Assembly (NCBI RefSeq): GCF_013327855.1
Contig: NZ_JABUMX010000002.1
Span: 124,001 to 188,000, forward strand
Direction of reading: 5' to 3'
Length of the DNA stretch: 64,000 nt
Origin: Phyllobacterium pellucidum
Lineage (GTDB): Bacteria; Pseudomonadota; Alphaproteobacteria; Rhizobiales; Rhizobiaceae
Shown: positions 32,375 to 40,859 of the stretch, one piece after another
Layout: each line of letters starts with the position of its first letter
How positions within the stretch are numbered: position 1 is the stretch's first letter
Notes under the pieces: model-generated
The model's input: the letters and a program-made list of their open reading frames with translations, nothing else
What the model was told of the DNA's origin: nothing
The model's database searches: none
Made by a program: the position numbers and the translations under genes

Positions 32375-32847
32375 CATGGCAGCTCGATCCGGCACTGGAA
32401 ACAATTGTTGCGCGCCGAGCGTATATGCACATAGGCGACATCGTCTCGCGCCAGCAATTCCGCGGCGCGGTTGGCAATTGCCTCGGTTCGGATTACCCCG
32501 CCCGTTCCATAGACGATACGGTCCTGGCAGGAATAGCCGCGCAAGATGTAGTCGCTGGTCTCGCGAAACATCGCCGGCATCTCCTCTGTTTCCGGGTACC
32601 GCTCGCATGGATCAGCATGGAGAAAGATCGGCCCTGTTTCCGCGTAAGGTTGCGGCGCTGGAAACGGTCGATGCGACAGGATCAGATATTTGTCGCCTGC
32701 CGCAATGTTCTGCAGGCAATGGCGGCACGGCATGCCATCGCCGTCAGATAGGTAGGTTTCGGGTGTCTGGCCATTGGCGTCGGCTCCGCCCTGCTGGTAG
32801 TGGCGAGCGAGCGTGGTGGACATGGCAATATAGCGGATCGTGTTCAT
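32374..32847 (-). CDS. DUF1203 domain protein (157 aa)
   Basis: A soluble protein with DGDGMPCRHCLQNIAAGDKY, then LILSHRPFPAPQPYAETGP and the C-terminal YSCQDRIVYGTGGVIRTEA; the CRHC and CFQC pairs suggest metal binding. This fits DUF1203 of alpha- and betaproteobacteria, function unknown. Alternative start at M9. It ends over the ald terminator. Confidence 0.7.
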   Translation of the reverse strand: MNTIRYIAMSTTLARHYQQGGADANGQTPETYLSDGDGMPCRHCLQNIAAGDKYLILSHRPFPAPQPYAETGPIFLHADPCERYPETEEMPAMFRETSDYILRGYSCQDRIVYGTGGVIRTEAIANRAAELLARDDVAYVHIRSARNNCFQCRIELP

Positions 32848-32923
32848 CGGTGTCTCCTTTGTTGGAGCAAGAAGACACCGAACGAGGGAGCCGAGCCACC
32901 CGATTCATGCGGATGTTGACCGG

Positions 32924-33346
32924 CTAGTTCGCGACCTCGATGTGGAAGGTGACGTAGCCGTAAACATCGCTGCCCGCGGCCTTGGCTGCAACGACGACCC
33001 GATCACTCCCCACGAAACCGGGCGCCGGTCTATAGAACAGTCCGAGTTGCGGCACCTTGTGCGAATTGCACTTGGCAAGAAAGTGCCCGGACGCATAGGT
33101 CGGATTGCCTGTGAAGCGTTGGATTCTGACCGTTCCGTGCGCAGGTTCCGTGACGACTTTCAGCGAGCCCGGGTTTCGACCTGAACAATCACCGTTCACT
33201 TTGTAAAATCCGGCAAGTCCGGTTTCCTGTCCGGCTTTCGCGGACACCTTGGCGCTTCCCGACCCTTCCTTGGTCGTCGAGAGTTCGGAAGGGACACAAC
33301 CAGACAGCAAGGCCATGGCGATCATGGAATAAAGGGCACTGCGCAT
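32924..33346 (-). CDS. Predicted lipoprotein (140 aa)
   Basis: Start at ATG 33346 gives MRSALYSMIAMALLSGCVPS, a lipobox LLSGC. The longer frame to 33391 would precede it with non-signal residues. The mature region is a beta-rich domain with GSLKVVTEPAHGTVRIQR and FYRPAPGFVGSDRVVV, an Ig-like repeat pattern seen in cell-surface proteins. Role unknown. Confidence 0.7.
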   Translation of the reverse strand: MRSALYSMIAMALLSGCVPSELSTTKEGSGSAKVSAKAGQETGLAGFYKVNGDCSGRNPGSLKVVTEPAHGTVRIQRFTGNPTYASGHFLAKCNSHKVPQLGLFYRPAPGFVGSDRVVVAAKAAGSDVYGYVTFHIEVAN

Positions 33347-33554
33347 CGACAAGATAATTTTACCTCCCAGAACGAATCTATTTGCGTTCATAGGGGGTTA
33401 TTCGCGTTTTCTCTATTCGGTGCGCGTCGAACTCCACAGATCGTTATTCGAACGTGGCAAGCCCTGGATTCTTCGTCCTGCGTCGGGCTTTCAGCCCAAG
33501 TCCCCAGACCAGAGCCCGAGGATGAGGGAGAGCATTTCGGAATGACGCTGTGCC

Positions 33555-34091
33555 TTAAACCCACGCCTCGATTTCAGCCTCGGCGAAGCTGACCGGATGA
33601 AATCCCATGCGCTGGTACATCTGCAAGGCACGTGGGCTGTCGAGCGTGTTGGTTTCGATGATGACCTTCTGCGGGTCGCTCATCCACGCCGTCGAGATCG
33701 CCTCGTTGAGAAAGAACCTGGCAAGGCCGCGACCCTGAAATTCCGGGATCAGCCCGAAATAGAGTATCTCCGTGACGCCTTCTTCCTCGCCAGTGACGAG
33801 TTCGAAGAAGCCGGCCGGAGAGCCATCCGCGTAGAGAACGTGGATATCGACATTGTCGCGGTGAATGATCGCGGCGAGCGCCTTGTCATCGAGATGGCGG
33901 TGGACCGACCAATGATGCGGCTTGCCCACCTGCTCATAGAGGAACCGGTAGAAGGGTAGTGAAATCCTCGTCGCCCGCATGATTGCCAGCTTGAAACTGA
34001 CGGGCGTCGGAACGGATTGGGTCGGGCGATCGGTCAGTTCGAGATGCGTCACCCGGGTCTTCAGCATGCGGGGCTTGGGATTGTCGGCCAT
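33555..34091 (-). CDS. GNAT-family N-acetyltransferase
   Basis: A 178-residue protein. The acetyl-CoA motif A appears as LIPEFQGRGLARFFLNEAI (Q/R-x-x-G-x-G/A), near 120, with IIETNTLDSPRALQMYQRMG as motif B. The N-terminus has an unusual extension with VPTPVSFKLAIM. The substrate is unknown. It is just before sseA, with 4 bases between, so co-transcription is probable. Confidence 0.8.
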   Translation of the reverse strand: MADNPKPRMLKTRVTHLELTDRPTQSVPTPVSFKLAIMRATRISLPFYRFLYEQVGKPHHWSVHRHLDDKALAAIIHRDNVDIHVLYADGSPAGFFELVTGEEEGVTEILYFGLIPEFQGRGLARFFLNEAISTAWMSDPQKVIIETNTLDSPRALQMYQRMGFHPVSFAEAEIEAWV

Positions 34092-34094
34092 GGC

Positions 34095-34952
34095 TTACGC
34101 TTCGCCCGTTACGACGGGAGTATCCTTGTGGGCGCCCCACTCCGACCACGAGCCATCATAAAGCAGATTGTCCTTGTGGCCGAGCGATTCGAGCGCAAGG
34201 GTGATAACGGCTGCGGTGATCCCCGAGCCGCAACTCGTCACGATCGGACGGGACAAGTCCACGCCCGCCTCGTCAAGGACATGCCGCAACCCGCTGAGGT
34301 CCTTGAGATAACCCTTATCGGCAAGGCTCGATGAGGGTACGCTGCGGGCGCCCGGCATGTGGCCGGAGCGTAGGCCCGGGCGTGGTTCCGGATCGGTTCC
34401 GACGAAGCGGCCGGCGGAACGCGCATCGGCAATCTGACGCGAGCCGCTATCGACGATCTGGCGCATCTGCTCGAAACTTGCAACCTTGCCTGCATCGAAC
34501 TTTTCCACGAATGCGGAGGGCGCGATCTTGGTCACCGCGTCCGTGACCGGGCGGCCCGAAGCCTTCCAATTGTCGAAGCCGCCATCGAGCACGAAGACTT
34601 TCTTCGCGCCCATGGTGCGGAACATCCACCACACCCGGGGCGACGTGTACATGCCGGGCCCATCATAGACGACGATCGTGTCCTCATTGGTAATGCCCAT
34701 GCTGCTGACGGCAGCCGCAAAGGCTTCCGGCTTCGGGAAAGTATGCGGCAGGGCAGAATCGGGATCCGACAACTGCTCATGGTCGAAGAAAACAGCGCCC
34801 GGAATGTGGGCTGCCTCATACTCGGCCTTGGCATCGCGGTTCTGGAACGGAAAGTACCAGGACGCATCGAGGATGCTCAAGCCGGGCTGATCGAGGCGCT
34901 CCTCAAGCCAGTCCGGCGAAACGACAAAGGCGCTTTTTTCCGACACGTTCAC
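34095..34952 (-). CDS. sseA: 3-mercaptopyruvate sulfurtransferase
   Basis: A 285-residue tandem rhodanese that moves sulfur from 3-mercaptopyruvate to cyanide or thiols. Domain 1 ends near 135; domain 2 has the catalytic Cys241 in TSCGSGITAA, the CG[S/T]G[V/I]T loop typical of mercaptopyruvate sulfurtransferase. GTG start at 34952 after GGAGGG; GTGA overlap with the alaX stop. The cysK and alaX genes precede it in the same operon. Confidence 0.9.
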   Translation of the reverse strand: MNVSEKSAFVVSPDWLEERLDQPGLSILDASWYFPFQNRDAKAEYEAAHIPGAVFFDHEQLSDPDSALPHTFPKPEAFAAAVSSMGITNEDTIVVYDGPGMYTSPRVWWMFRTMGAKKVFVLDGGFDNWKASGRPVTDAVTKIAPSAFVEKFDAGKVASFEQMRQIVDSGSRQIADARSAGRFVGTDPEPRPGLRSGHMPGARSVPSSSLADKGYLKDLSGLRHVLDEAGVDLSRPIVTSCGSGITAAVITLALESLGHKDNLLYDGSWSEWGAHKDTPVVTGEA

Positions 34953-35695
34953 TCTCCCTCCGGCAAGGCGCCGAACCTGATGCGAAAACGCCGGTTCTCC
35001 TTGCCCTTTTTTTCGATTTTGCCGATATGGATTGCTCCGACCTCGCCGGTGGTCGCTACGTGGGTTCCCCCGCAGGGCTGCGAATCGATCACCGCGTCCT
35101 TGCCGATGCACACGAGCCGGATACGTCCCGTGCCCATGGGCGGACGGACATTCTTCGACTTGATCAGGCCCGGATTTGCCGCCAGTTCCTCGTCGGTAAT
35201 CCAGCGGGTGAATACCGGATGATTGGCGTTCACCAGTTCCATCAACTTGGCCGTTACGCCCTCGCGCGTGACCCCCGCTTCCGGCAAATCGAAGTCGACG
35301 CGGCTGTCATCTTCACTGACCGCAGCTCCTGTGATGGGAAACGGGCAGACGACACTCAAGAGATGGCAGGCCGTATGCATGCGCATCAACCTGTAGCGGC
35401 GGTCCCAATCGATGCGAAGCAAGAGCTTTTCGCCGACTGCGGGCACGGGCTGCTCCGCGGCCGGCACATGGATGATCTCTTCCTTGGTTTCGCCTGTTAT
35501 CGTTGCGGCGATGGCGATGCTCGATCCGTCGGGCCGGATGAAGGCGCCGGTATCTCCGGGCTGGCCGCCCGAGGTGGCATAGAAGACCGTCCGATCCGTA
35601 AGAATGCCGCCGCGCTCGTTGACGCCGACAACCCTCGCCTCAATCTCCTTGAGGTAGGAATCGTCGCGAAACAGGATCGTGGTATCGTAAGCCAT
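34949..35695 (-). CDS. alaX: Alanyl-tRNA editing protein AlaX
   Basis: A 248-residue free-standing tRNA editing domain that hydrolyses Ser-tRNA(Ala) or Gly-tRNA(Ala). The zinc site is H107-x3-H111 (HTACH) and C208-x3-H212 (CGGTH), with the C-terminal GEVGAIHIGKIEKKGKENRR. The initial part GERGGILTDRTVFYATSGGQ PGDTG is the conserved Gly-rich motif of AlaX-M. The start at 35695 overlaps the cysK stop (TAATG). Confidence 0.9.
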   Translation of the reverse strand: MAYDTTILFRDDSYLKEIEARVVGVNERGGILTDRTVFYATSGGQPGDTGAFIRPDGSSIAIAATITGETKEEIIHVPAAEQPVPAVGEKLLLRIDWDRRYRLMRMHTACHLLSVVCPFPITGAAVSEDDSRVDFDLPEAGVTREGVTAKLMELVNANHPVFTRWITDEELAANPGLIKSKNVRPPMGTGRIRLVCIGKDAVIDSQPCGGTHVATTGEVGAIHIGKIEKKGKENRRFRIRFGALPEGE

Positions 35696-36726
35696 TATGA
35701 ATTCTCGAAAGGGATGGAAATGTCGGACTTGGTCTCCATCCACGCCGGCACCGGCAGGTCCTTGGATCGCAAGAATTCGGGATTGAACATCTTCGACTGA
35801 TAGCGGTTGCCATAGTCGCACAGCACCGTGACGATGATATGCTCCGGGCCAAGATCGCGTGCCATGCGGATGGCGCCGGCAATGTTGATCCCCGATGAGC
35901 CGCCGAGGCAAAGCCCCTCTTCCTGCACGAGATCGAAGACCACGTCGAGAGCTTCTGCATCCGGAATCTGATAGGAAAAATCAGGCTTGAAGCCTTCAAG
36001 ATTGGCCGTCACCCGCCCCTGTCCGATGCCCTCGGTAATCGAGTTGCCCTCTGCCTTGAACTCGCCGGTGGTATAATAGGAGAACAGTGCAGCGCCGAGC
36101 GGATCGGCGAGCCCTATCTTGATCGACGGGTCGCGCCCCTTCAGCCCTTCCGCCACCCCGGCAAGCGTGCCACCTGATCCGACCGCGCAAATGAATGCGT
36201 CGACCTTGCCGTTGGTGTCGCGCCATATTTCCGGTGCGGTGGTTTCCACGTGCGCCTGACGGTTGATCACATTGTCGAACTGGTTGGCCCAGACCGCACC
36301 GTTCGGCTCGGACTTCGCCATCTGCTCCGCCAAGCGCCCGGAAACCTTCACGTAATTGTTCGGATTGCGGTAAGGGACTGCCGGCACTTCAACGAGTTCG
36401 GCACCAAGGAGGCGAAGGGCGTCCTTCTTTTCCTCGCTTTGCGTTTCGGGGATGACGATGACTGTGCGATAGCCGAGCGCCTTGGCCACCATGGTGAGCC
36501 CGATACCGGTATTACCGGCGGTCCCTTCGACGATCACGCCGCCCGGACGAAGCAGGCCGCGCCTTTCCGCGTCGCGAATGATGTAGAGTGCCGCGCGATC
36601 CTTCACCGATTGCCCCGGATTGAGAAATTCCGCCTTGCCGTAGATTTCGCAGCCAGTGAGATCGGAGGCGTTCTTGAGGCGGATGAGCGGCGTGTTGCCG
36701 ATCGCGTCGATCACTGAATTCAGCAT
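35695..36726 (-). CDS. cysK: Cysteine synthase A (PLP-dependent)
   Basis: A 343-residue PLP enzyme of the cysteine synthase family that makes cysteine from O-acetylserine and sulfide. K42 in NPGQSVKDRAA is the Schiff-base lysine. EGTAGNTGIGLTMVAKALG and the GSGGTLAGVAEGLK phosphate-binding loop follow, and SSGINIAGAIRMA. First gene of cysK-alaX-sseA. The C-terminus extends about 25 residues beyond short CysK. Confidence 0.92.
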   Translation of the reverse strand: MLNSVIDAIGNTPLIRLKNASDLTGCEIYGKAEFLNPGQSVKDRAALYIIRDAERRGLLRPGGVIVEGTAGNTGIGLTMVAKALGYRTVIVIPETQSEEKKDALRLLGAELVEVPAVPYRNPNNYVKVSGRLAEQMAKSEPNGAVWANQFDNVINRQAHVETTAPEIWRDTNGKVDAFICAVGSGGTLAGVAEGLKGRDPSIKIGLADPLGAALFSYYTTGEFKAEGNSITEGIGQGRVTANLEGFKPDFSYQIPDAEALDVVFDLVQEEGLCLGGSSGINIAGAIRMARDLGPEHIIVTVLCDYGNRYQSKMFNPEFLRSKDLPVPAWMETKSDISIPFENS

Positions 36727-36847
36727 GGCACAAGTCCTTCAATCTGCAGGGCTTGAACCTATTTGTCCCGGGCGGGCCGTTCAAGCGCAGAATTCAATCA
36801 GCCACGTGAATTGTCTGATTACGCTGCAGGATGCCAGCAAAAAGAAA

Positions 36848-36875
36848 GGCCGCCGGCACGTTTATGCCGGCGGCC
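36848..36875 (-). terminator. Rho-independent terminator of the DEAD-box helicase gene
   Basis: GGCCGCCGGCA (36848-36858) and TGCCGGCGGCC (36865-36875), an 11-bp perfect stem with a 6-base loop, and on the minus strand a T-rich tail (TTTCTTTTT). Confidence 0.9.
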
Positions 36876-36898
36876 CTTATAAGTTTCAGACGCTAGGC

Positions 36899-38266
36899 TC
36901 AGGCAGCCTTGGCGCCAAAGCTGCGGCGCTTGTTGCGGCGGAACGGACGCTTTTGCGCCGGGGCGCCACCATCATTGCTCCAGATCTTCTCACCACGCGC
37001 CTCGCGCGGCTTGCTGGCTGCCTGACCGCGATGCGGCTTCTTGCCCGGAGCACCGCTGCCGCCTTCGCGGCGCGGCGGACGCTGGTCGCTATTGGCAGCA
37101 CGGGCCGGCAGGCTCGAGAGATCAACCGGCGAATCGGCCATCGGCAAACGCATGCGAGTGACCCGTTCGACCGCCTTCAGCTTGACGCTCTCTTCGGCCG
37201 GATCGTAAAGCGTAATCGCCGAACCCGATGCGCCGTTACGCCCGGTACGGCCAATGCGGTGAACGTAGCTCTCGGGCTCATCCGGCAGGTCGAAATTGAT
37301 GACATGGCTGATGCCGACGACGTCAATGCCGCGCGCCGCGATATCGGTCGCAACGAGAATGCGAACGGAACCGTCCTTGAAGCCGTTCAACGCCCGCTGG
37401 CGGGCATTCTGCGACTTGTTGCCGTGAATGGCGGCAACTTCATAGCCGTCCTTCTCGAGGACGCGCGTTACCGCATCCGCGCCGTGCTTGGTACGGGTGA
37501 AGACGATGACCGAAGCCAGCGCCTCGTCCTTCAGCATTGCCGAAAGAACCTGCTTTTTCTGCTTCGTCGGAATGGCGTGTACCACCTGCTTGATCTCGGC
37601 CGCGGTCGTGCCCTGCGGCGCGACTTCGACGCGAACCGGGTCGCGCAACAGGCCCTGGGCCAGCGTGGCGACTTCCTGGGGCATCGTTGCCGAGAAAAGC
37701 GCGGTCTGGCGGTCGCGATGCGTGCCCTTGGCGATGCGCTTCACATCGTTGATGAAACCCATGTCGAGCATGCGGTCGGCTTCATCGAGGACGAGCCAAC
37801 GCGTCTCCGAAAGATCGATGCAGTTTTCACGCACGAGATCGGTCAAGCGGCCCGGCGTTGCTATAAGGACGTCGACGCCCGGCTGCATCTTCTTGATCTG
37901 GGATATGCGCGAGACGCCGCCGAGAACAAGCGCTGTCGAAATATGCGCGCCCTTCGAGAGCTTGCGGATCGTTTCTTCAATCTGCACGGCAAGCTCGCGG
38001 GTCGGGGCGAGAATGAGGGCGCGGGCAGTCTTGCCCTTGCGCTTGTCGCCAAGACCCATGATCTTCTGCAGGATCGGCAGGCTGAAGGCAGCCGTCTTGC
38101 CCGAACCCGTCTGGGCGATGCCGAGAATGTCCTTGCCGGACACCTGTGCCGGAATAGCCTGTTCCTGGATTGGTTTCGGCTCTGCCATGCCGGCCGCTTC
38201 GATGGCCTTGAGAAGGACCACGTTCAGGCCCATTGCGGCAAAGCCGTTTGTTTCTGGAGTGTTCAA
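36899..38266 (-). CDS. rhlE: DEAD-box RNA helicase (RhlE-like)
   Basis: A 455-residue RNA helicase. Q-motif region EPKPIQEQAIPAQ, motif I AQTGSGKTAAF, motif Ia PTRELAVQ, motif II DEAD (LVLDEADRM), motif III SAT, then motifs V and VI (ATDIAARGID, HRIGRTGR). The C-terminal 80 residues are basic, low-complexity RNA-binding, ending in KRPFRRNKRRSFGAKAA. Acts in RNA structure remodelling, ribosome assembly and cold response. Own terminator downstream, long leader upstream. Confidence 0.92.
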   Translation of the reverse strand: MNTPETNGFAAMGLNVVLLKAIEAAGMAEPKPIQEQAIPAQVSGKDILGIAQTGSGKTAAFSLPILQKIMGLGDKRKGKTARALILAPTRELAVQIEETIRKLSKGAHISTALVLGGVSRISQIKKMQPGVDVLIATPGRLTDLVRENCIDLSETRWLVLDEADRMLDMGFINDVKRIAKGTHRDRQTALFSATMPQEVATLAQGLLRDPVRVEVAPQGTTAAEIKQVVHAIPTKQKKQVLSAMLKDEALASVIVFTRTKHGADAVTRVLEKDGYEVAAIHGNKSQNARQRALNGFKDGSVRILVATDIAARGIDVVGISHVINFDLPDEPESYVHRIGRTGRNGASGSAITLYDPAEESVKLKAVERVTRMRLPMADSPVDLSSLPARAANSDQRPPRREGGSGAPGKKPHRGQAASKPREARGEKIWSNDGGAPAQKRPFRRNKRRSFGAKAA

Positions 38267-38572
38267 TTCAATCTTCTTTCACTGACCGGCGCGAATCTTC
38301 GCGGGTCACAAACGCATCGCAGGGCGCAACCTGCATGCACAATTTATGGATGAACGACGAGACGCGGAGGGAAGCACCGCCGGATTGGCGGGCCCAAGCG
38401 ACTTGCGCAGCCGTGCCCATCGCCTTTTGCGGATGGGACTGAAGACGCCACAAGTCCAAATTCTGGAAGACCGGATCAAACCGGCCCAAGCGCCTGAACC
38501 GCATATGGGCCTTATCGCGCGAAAATGCAAATGAATTATTGTGCGGCGCAAAAACAGTGTCTGCGGCGCCGG
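38267..38572. other. Intergenic region upstream of the DEAD-box helicase gene
   Basis: About 305 bases between the helicase start and the stop of the HPP gene. It has no convincing ORF; the small frames on both strands overlap each other and lack support. It probably holds the helicase promoter and a long 5' leader, common in cold-regulated helicases. Confidence 0.4.
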
Positions 38573-39790
38573 TTAGCCGGCAAGTGAAAGCGGTTCGGGC
38601 TTCTGCCTGTCGTTGAGATTGCGCGCGTAGAGCGCAGCGATAAGGTCGGATTGGGTAACGATGCCCAACACGTGCCCTTCCGCATCGGCGACCGGCAAAT
38701 GATGGAGGCCGCGATCGGCCATCGCCGGCACGAGTTCCGTGACAAGCGTGTCGGGTCTGACAAACTGAACCGGCGCCGTCATGATGTCCGCAACCACGCG
38801 CGGCTGTTTTTGGGCGACACCAAGAATGCTGCCAAACTTGCCGACAATGCCCGGTCTTAGCGCGGTTCGGGACGGCCAGGCGGCGCGCTGCATGAAATCC
38901 GTTTGCGTCACGATACCGATCAGCCTGCCCTCGGTATTGACGACGGGCAGTGCCTTTATCCGATGCCGGCGCAACAGGGCAAAGGCACGCAGTACGGACG
39001 TCTCGGGCGCGACGCTCACCACGTCGCTTGACATGATCTCTTCGCAGCGTATCTCGCCGAAGCGGCGATGATAGGCATGCATTTGCGCCCGATGCAGGAT
39101 GGAATCGAGATCGTCCGGGCTCACATCGATCAGTTCGTCGTGCTGGCCTAGCGCAAATCGAAGATCGCCGGGCGTAAATCCAATGCGCTCCGACGGAATT
39201 GGATCGGCGGTATCGTGGATATTCTTGGCCGCCGGTGGCGCCAGATGCGGATAGCGCCGGCCCGTCAAATTGTTGTAGGCGATGGCGATAACGAGCAGCA
39301 GAAGCGAGTTCAAGCCCACCGGCCAGATGACGAAGCTATAGCCGAGATCGTGGACGACAGGCCCACCCAATACGGCAGTCAGCGCAACCGCTCCGCTTGG
39401 CGGATGCAGCGATTTCGTCAGCATCATGACGGCAATAGCCGCGCCTATGGCAGCGGCCGATGCAATGACAGGGTCGGGGATCCAGATAGCGCAGGTCACG
39501 CCGATCAGGCAGGCGAGTATGTTACCGCAAAGGATCGACCAGGGCTGTGCCAGCGGACTGGACGGAACGGCAAAGAGAAGCACCGCCGAGGCGCCCATTG
39601 GCGCGATGAGCAAGGGAACGCTGGAGGTCGGGCCGAGGGCGGCCGCGCTGACGATGCCGGTTGCGAGTATGCCGAGGAACGCGCCGATGCAGGCGCGCAA
39701 GCGCTCCATGCCGCTCACGGGGGCAAGCGGAGGCAGGAATCGCTTCAGGTAATCAGCCAGGGCATTCATCGAGGGTGCAGCATCCAGCAT
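38573..39790 (-). CDS. HPP-family membrane protein with paired CBS domains
   Basis: A 405-residue protein. Residues 1-180 have several membrane helices and the HPP motif KSLHPPSGAVALTAVLGGP; such proteins have been linked to nitrite or other anion transport. Residues 230-390 carry two CBS domains (IMSSDVVSVAPETSVLRAFA, DIMTAPVQFVRPDTLVTEL), likely to sense an adenine nucleotide. Start ATG 39790 or GTG 39793. GNAT-like acidic linker (SERIGFTPGDL) between. Confidence 0.85.
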   Translation of the reverse strand: MLDAAPSMNALADYLKRFLPPLAPVSGMERLRACIGAFLGILATGIVSAAALGPTSSVPLLIAPMGASAVLLFAVPSSPLAQPWSILCGNILACLIGVTCAIWIPDPVIASAAAIGAAIAVMMLTKSLHPPSGAVALTAVLGGPVVHDLGYSFVIWPVGLNSLLLLVIAIAYNNLTGRRYPHLAPPAAKNIHDTADPIPSERIGFTPGDLRFALGQHDELIDVSPDDLDSILHRAQMHAYHRRFGEIRCEEIMSSDVVSVAPETSVLRAFALLRRHRIKALPVVNTEGRLIGIVTQTDFMQRAAWPSRTALRPGIVGKFGSILGVAQKQPRVVADIMTAPVQFVRPDTLVTELVPAMADRGLHHLPVADAEGHVLGIVTQSDLIAALYARNLNDRQKPEPLSLAG

Positions 39791-39882
39791 CACAGGAGTG
39801 CGTCAGGCGATAACCGGTCGATGCGGCCCTGGCAAAGGATAAGTTTGCGCGTGGGCCCACAGGAATAGAAAATCTGTCCAAC

Positions 39883-40746
39883 CTATCGGGCAAAGCGCTT
39901 GGCGCCGACAACGCAGGCGATCACGCCGACCGTTGCCAGAATCATCGGCCAGCCGACATGCTCGCCGAGCAGGGTTGCCGCAAGGACGAGGCCGAAGAAG
40001 GGCTGCAGCAGTTGCAGTTGTCCGACTGCGGCAATGCCGCCCTGTGCAAGTCCGCGATACCAGAAGATGAAGCCGATCAGCATCGAGAACAGGGAGACAT
40101 AAAATAGGCCGAACCAGGCAGGCCCGCTTATGCCCTGCCACTCGCCGGGCATGACGTATAGCGTTAGCGGCAACATGACCGGCAGCGAGATGACAAGCGC
40201 CCAGCATATAACCTGCCAGCCGCCAAGGCGGCGCGAAAGCTTTGCTCCTTCGGCATAGCCAAGACCGCACACGACAATTGCTGTGAACATCAAAAGGTCG
40301 CCAACGAGTGAGGCGCTGACGTTCTGAGTGAGAGCGAAACCGACGACAAGCAGGCTGCCGAGGCAGGAAAACAACCAGAACAGCGGGCGTACCCGCTCGC
40401 CGCCGCGCCAGACTGCGAAAATGGCGGTTGCGAGCGGCAGAAGGCCGATGAAGACGATCGAATGCGCGGACGTGACATGACGGAGCGCCAGCGCGGTCAA
40501 CAATGGAAAGCCGACGACGACGCCAAGCGCGGTCACGACAAGCGAAATAAGATCGGCCTTGTCCGGACGCTTTTCGCGAAAGGCGAGAAGCAGCGCCAAG
40601 CCGAGGAATGCCGCGATGGTCGCCCGGGCCCCCGTCAGAAAGATCGGATCGAACCCGGATATGGCCGCGCGGGTCGCCGGCAGCGATCCGCTGAAGATAA
40701 GTACGCCCACGAAGCCGTTGATCCAGCCGCTCGCCATCTTGTCCAT
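39883..40746 (-). CDS. EamA/DMT-family transporter
   Basis: About 287 residues, ten predicted membrane helices, in two EamA halves: INGFVGVLIFSGSLPATRAA at the start and GLAQGGIAAVGQLQLLQPFF near the end. Drug/metabolite transporter superfamily, substrate unknown. The start at 40746 (alternative 40767). It is divergent from the MocR-type gene, which probably controls it. Confidence 0.85.
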   Translation of the reverse strand: MDKMASGWINGFVGVLIFSGSLPATRAAISGFDPIFLTGARATIAAFLGLALLLAFREKRPDKADLISLVVTALGVVVGFPLLTALALRHVTSAHSIVFIGLLPLATAIFAVWRGGERVRPLFWLFSCLGSLLVVGFALTQNVSASLVGDLLMFTAIVVCGLGYAEGAKLSRRLGGWQVICWALVISLPVMLPLTLYVMPGEWQGISGPAWFGLFYVSLFSMLIGFIFWYRGLAQGGIAAVGQLQLLQPFFGLVLAATLLGEHVGWPMILATVGVIACVVGAKRFAR

Positions 40747-40833
40747 ATTAATTCCCACTGCCTGCATTTGTGGGAACTTTCTGGCGTCGGAAGGATGGAT
40801 TTTCCAGAGACGGTCCGGTACAATTTCGTCAAA

Positions 40834-40859
40834 CTGTAATGGATACAAATGCAGTACAG
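40834..40859. promoter_or_regulatory. Probable MocR-type operator at the regulator start
   Basis: CTGTA (40834-40838) and TACAG (40855-40859) form an inverted pair around AATGGATACAAATGCAG, close to direct or inverted repeats found by MocR regulators. It lies at the start codon of the regulator (40839) and just beyond the EamA promoter region. Confidence 0.35.

Noticed and set aside
36656..38353. 565-residue plus-strand ORF
   Set aside because: A GC-driven shadow of the DEAD-box helicase gene; the translation is Arg/Ala-rich with no motif.
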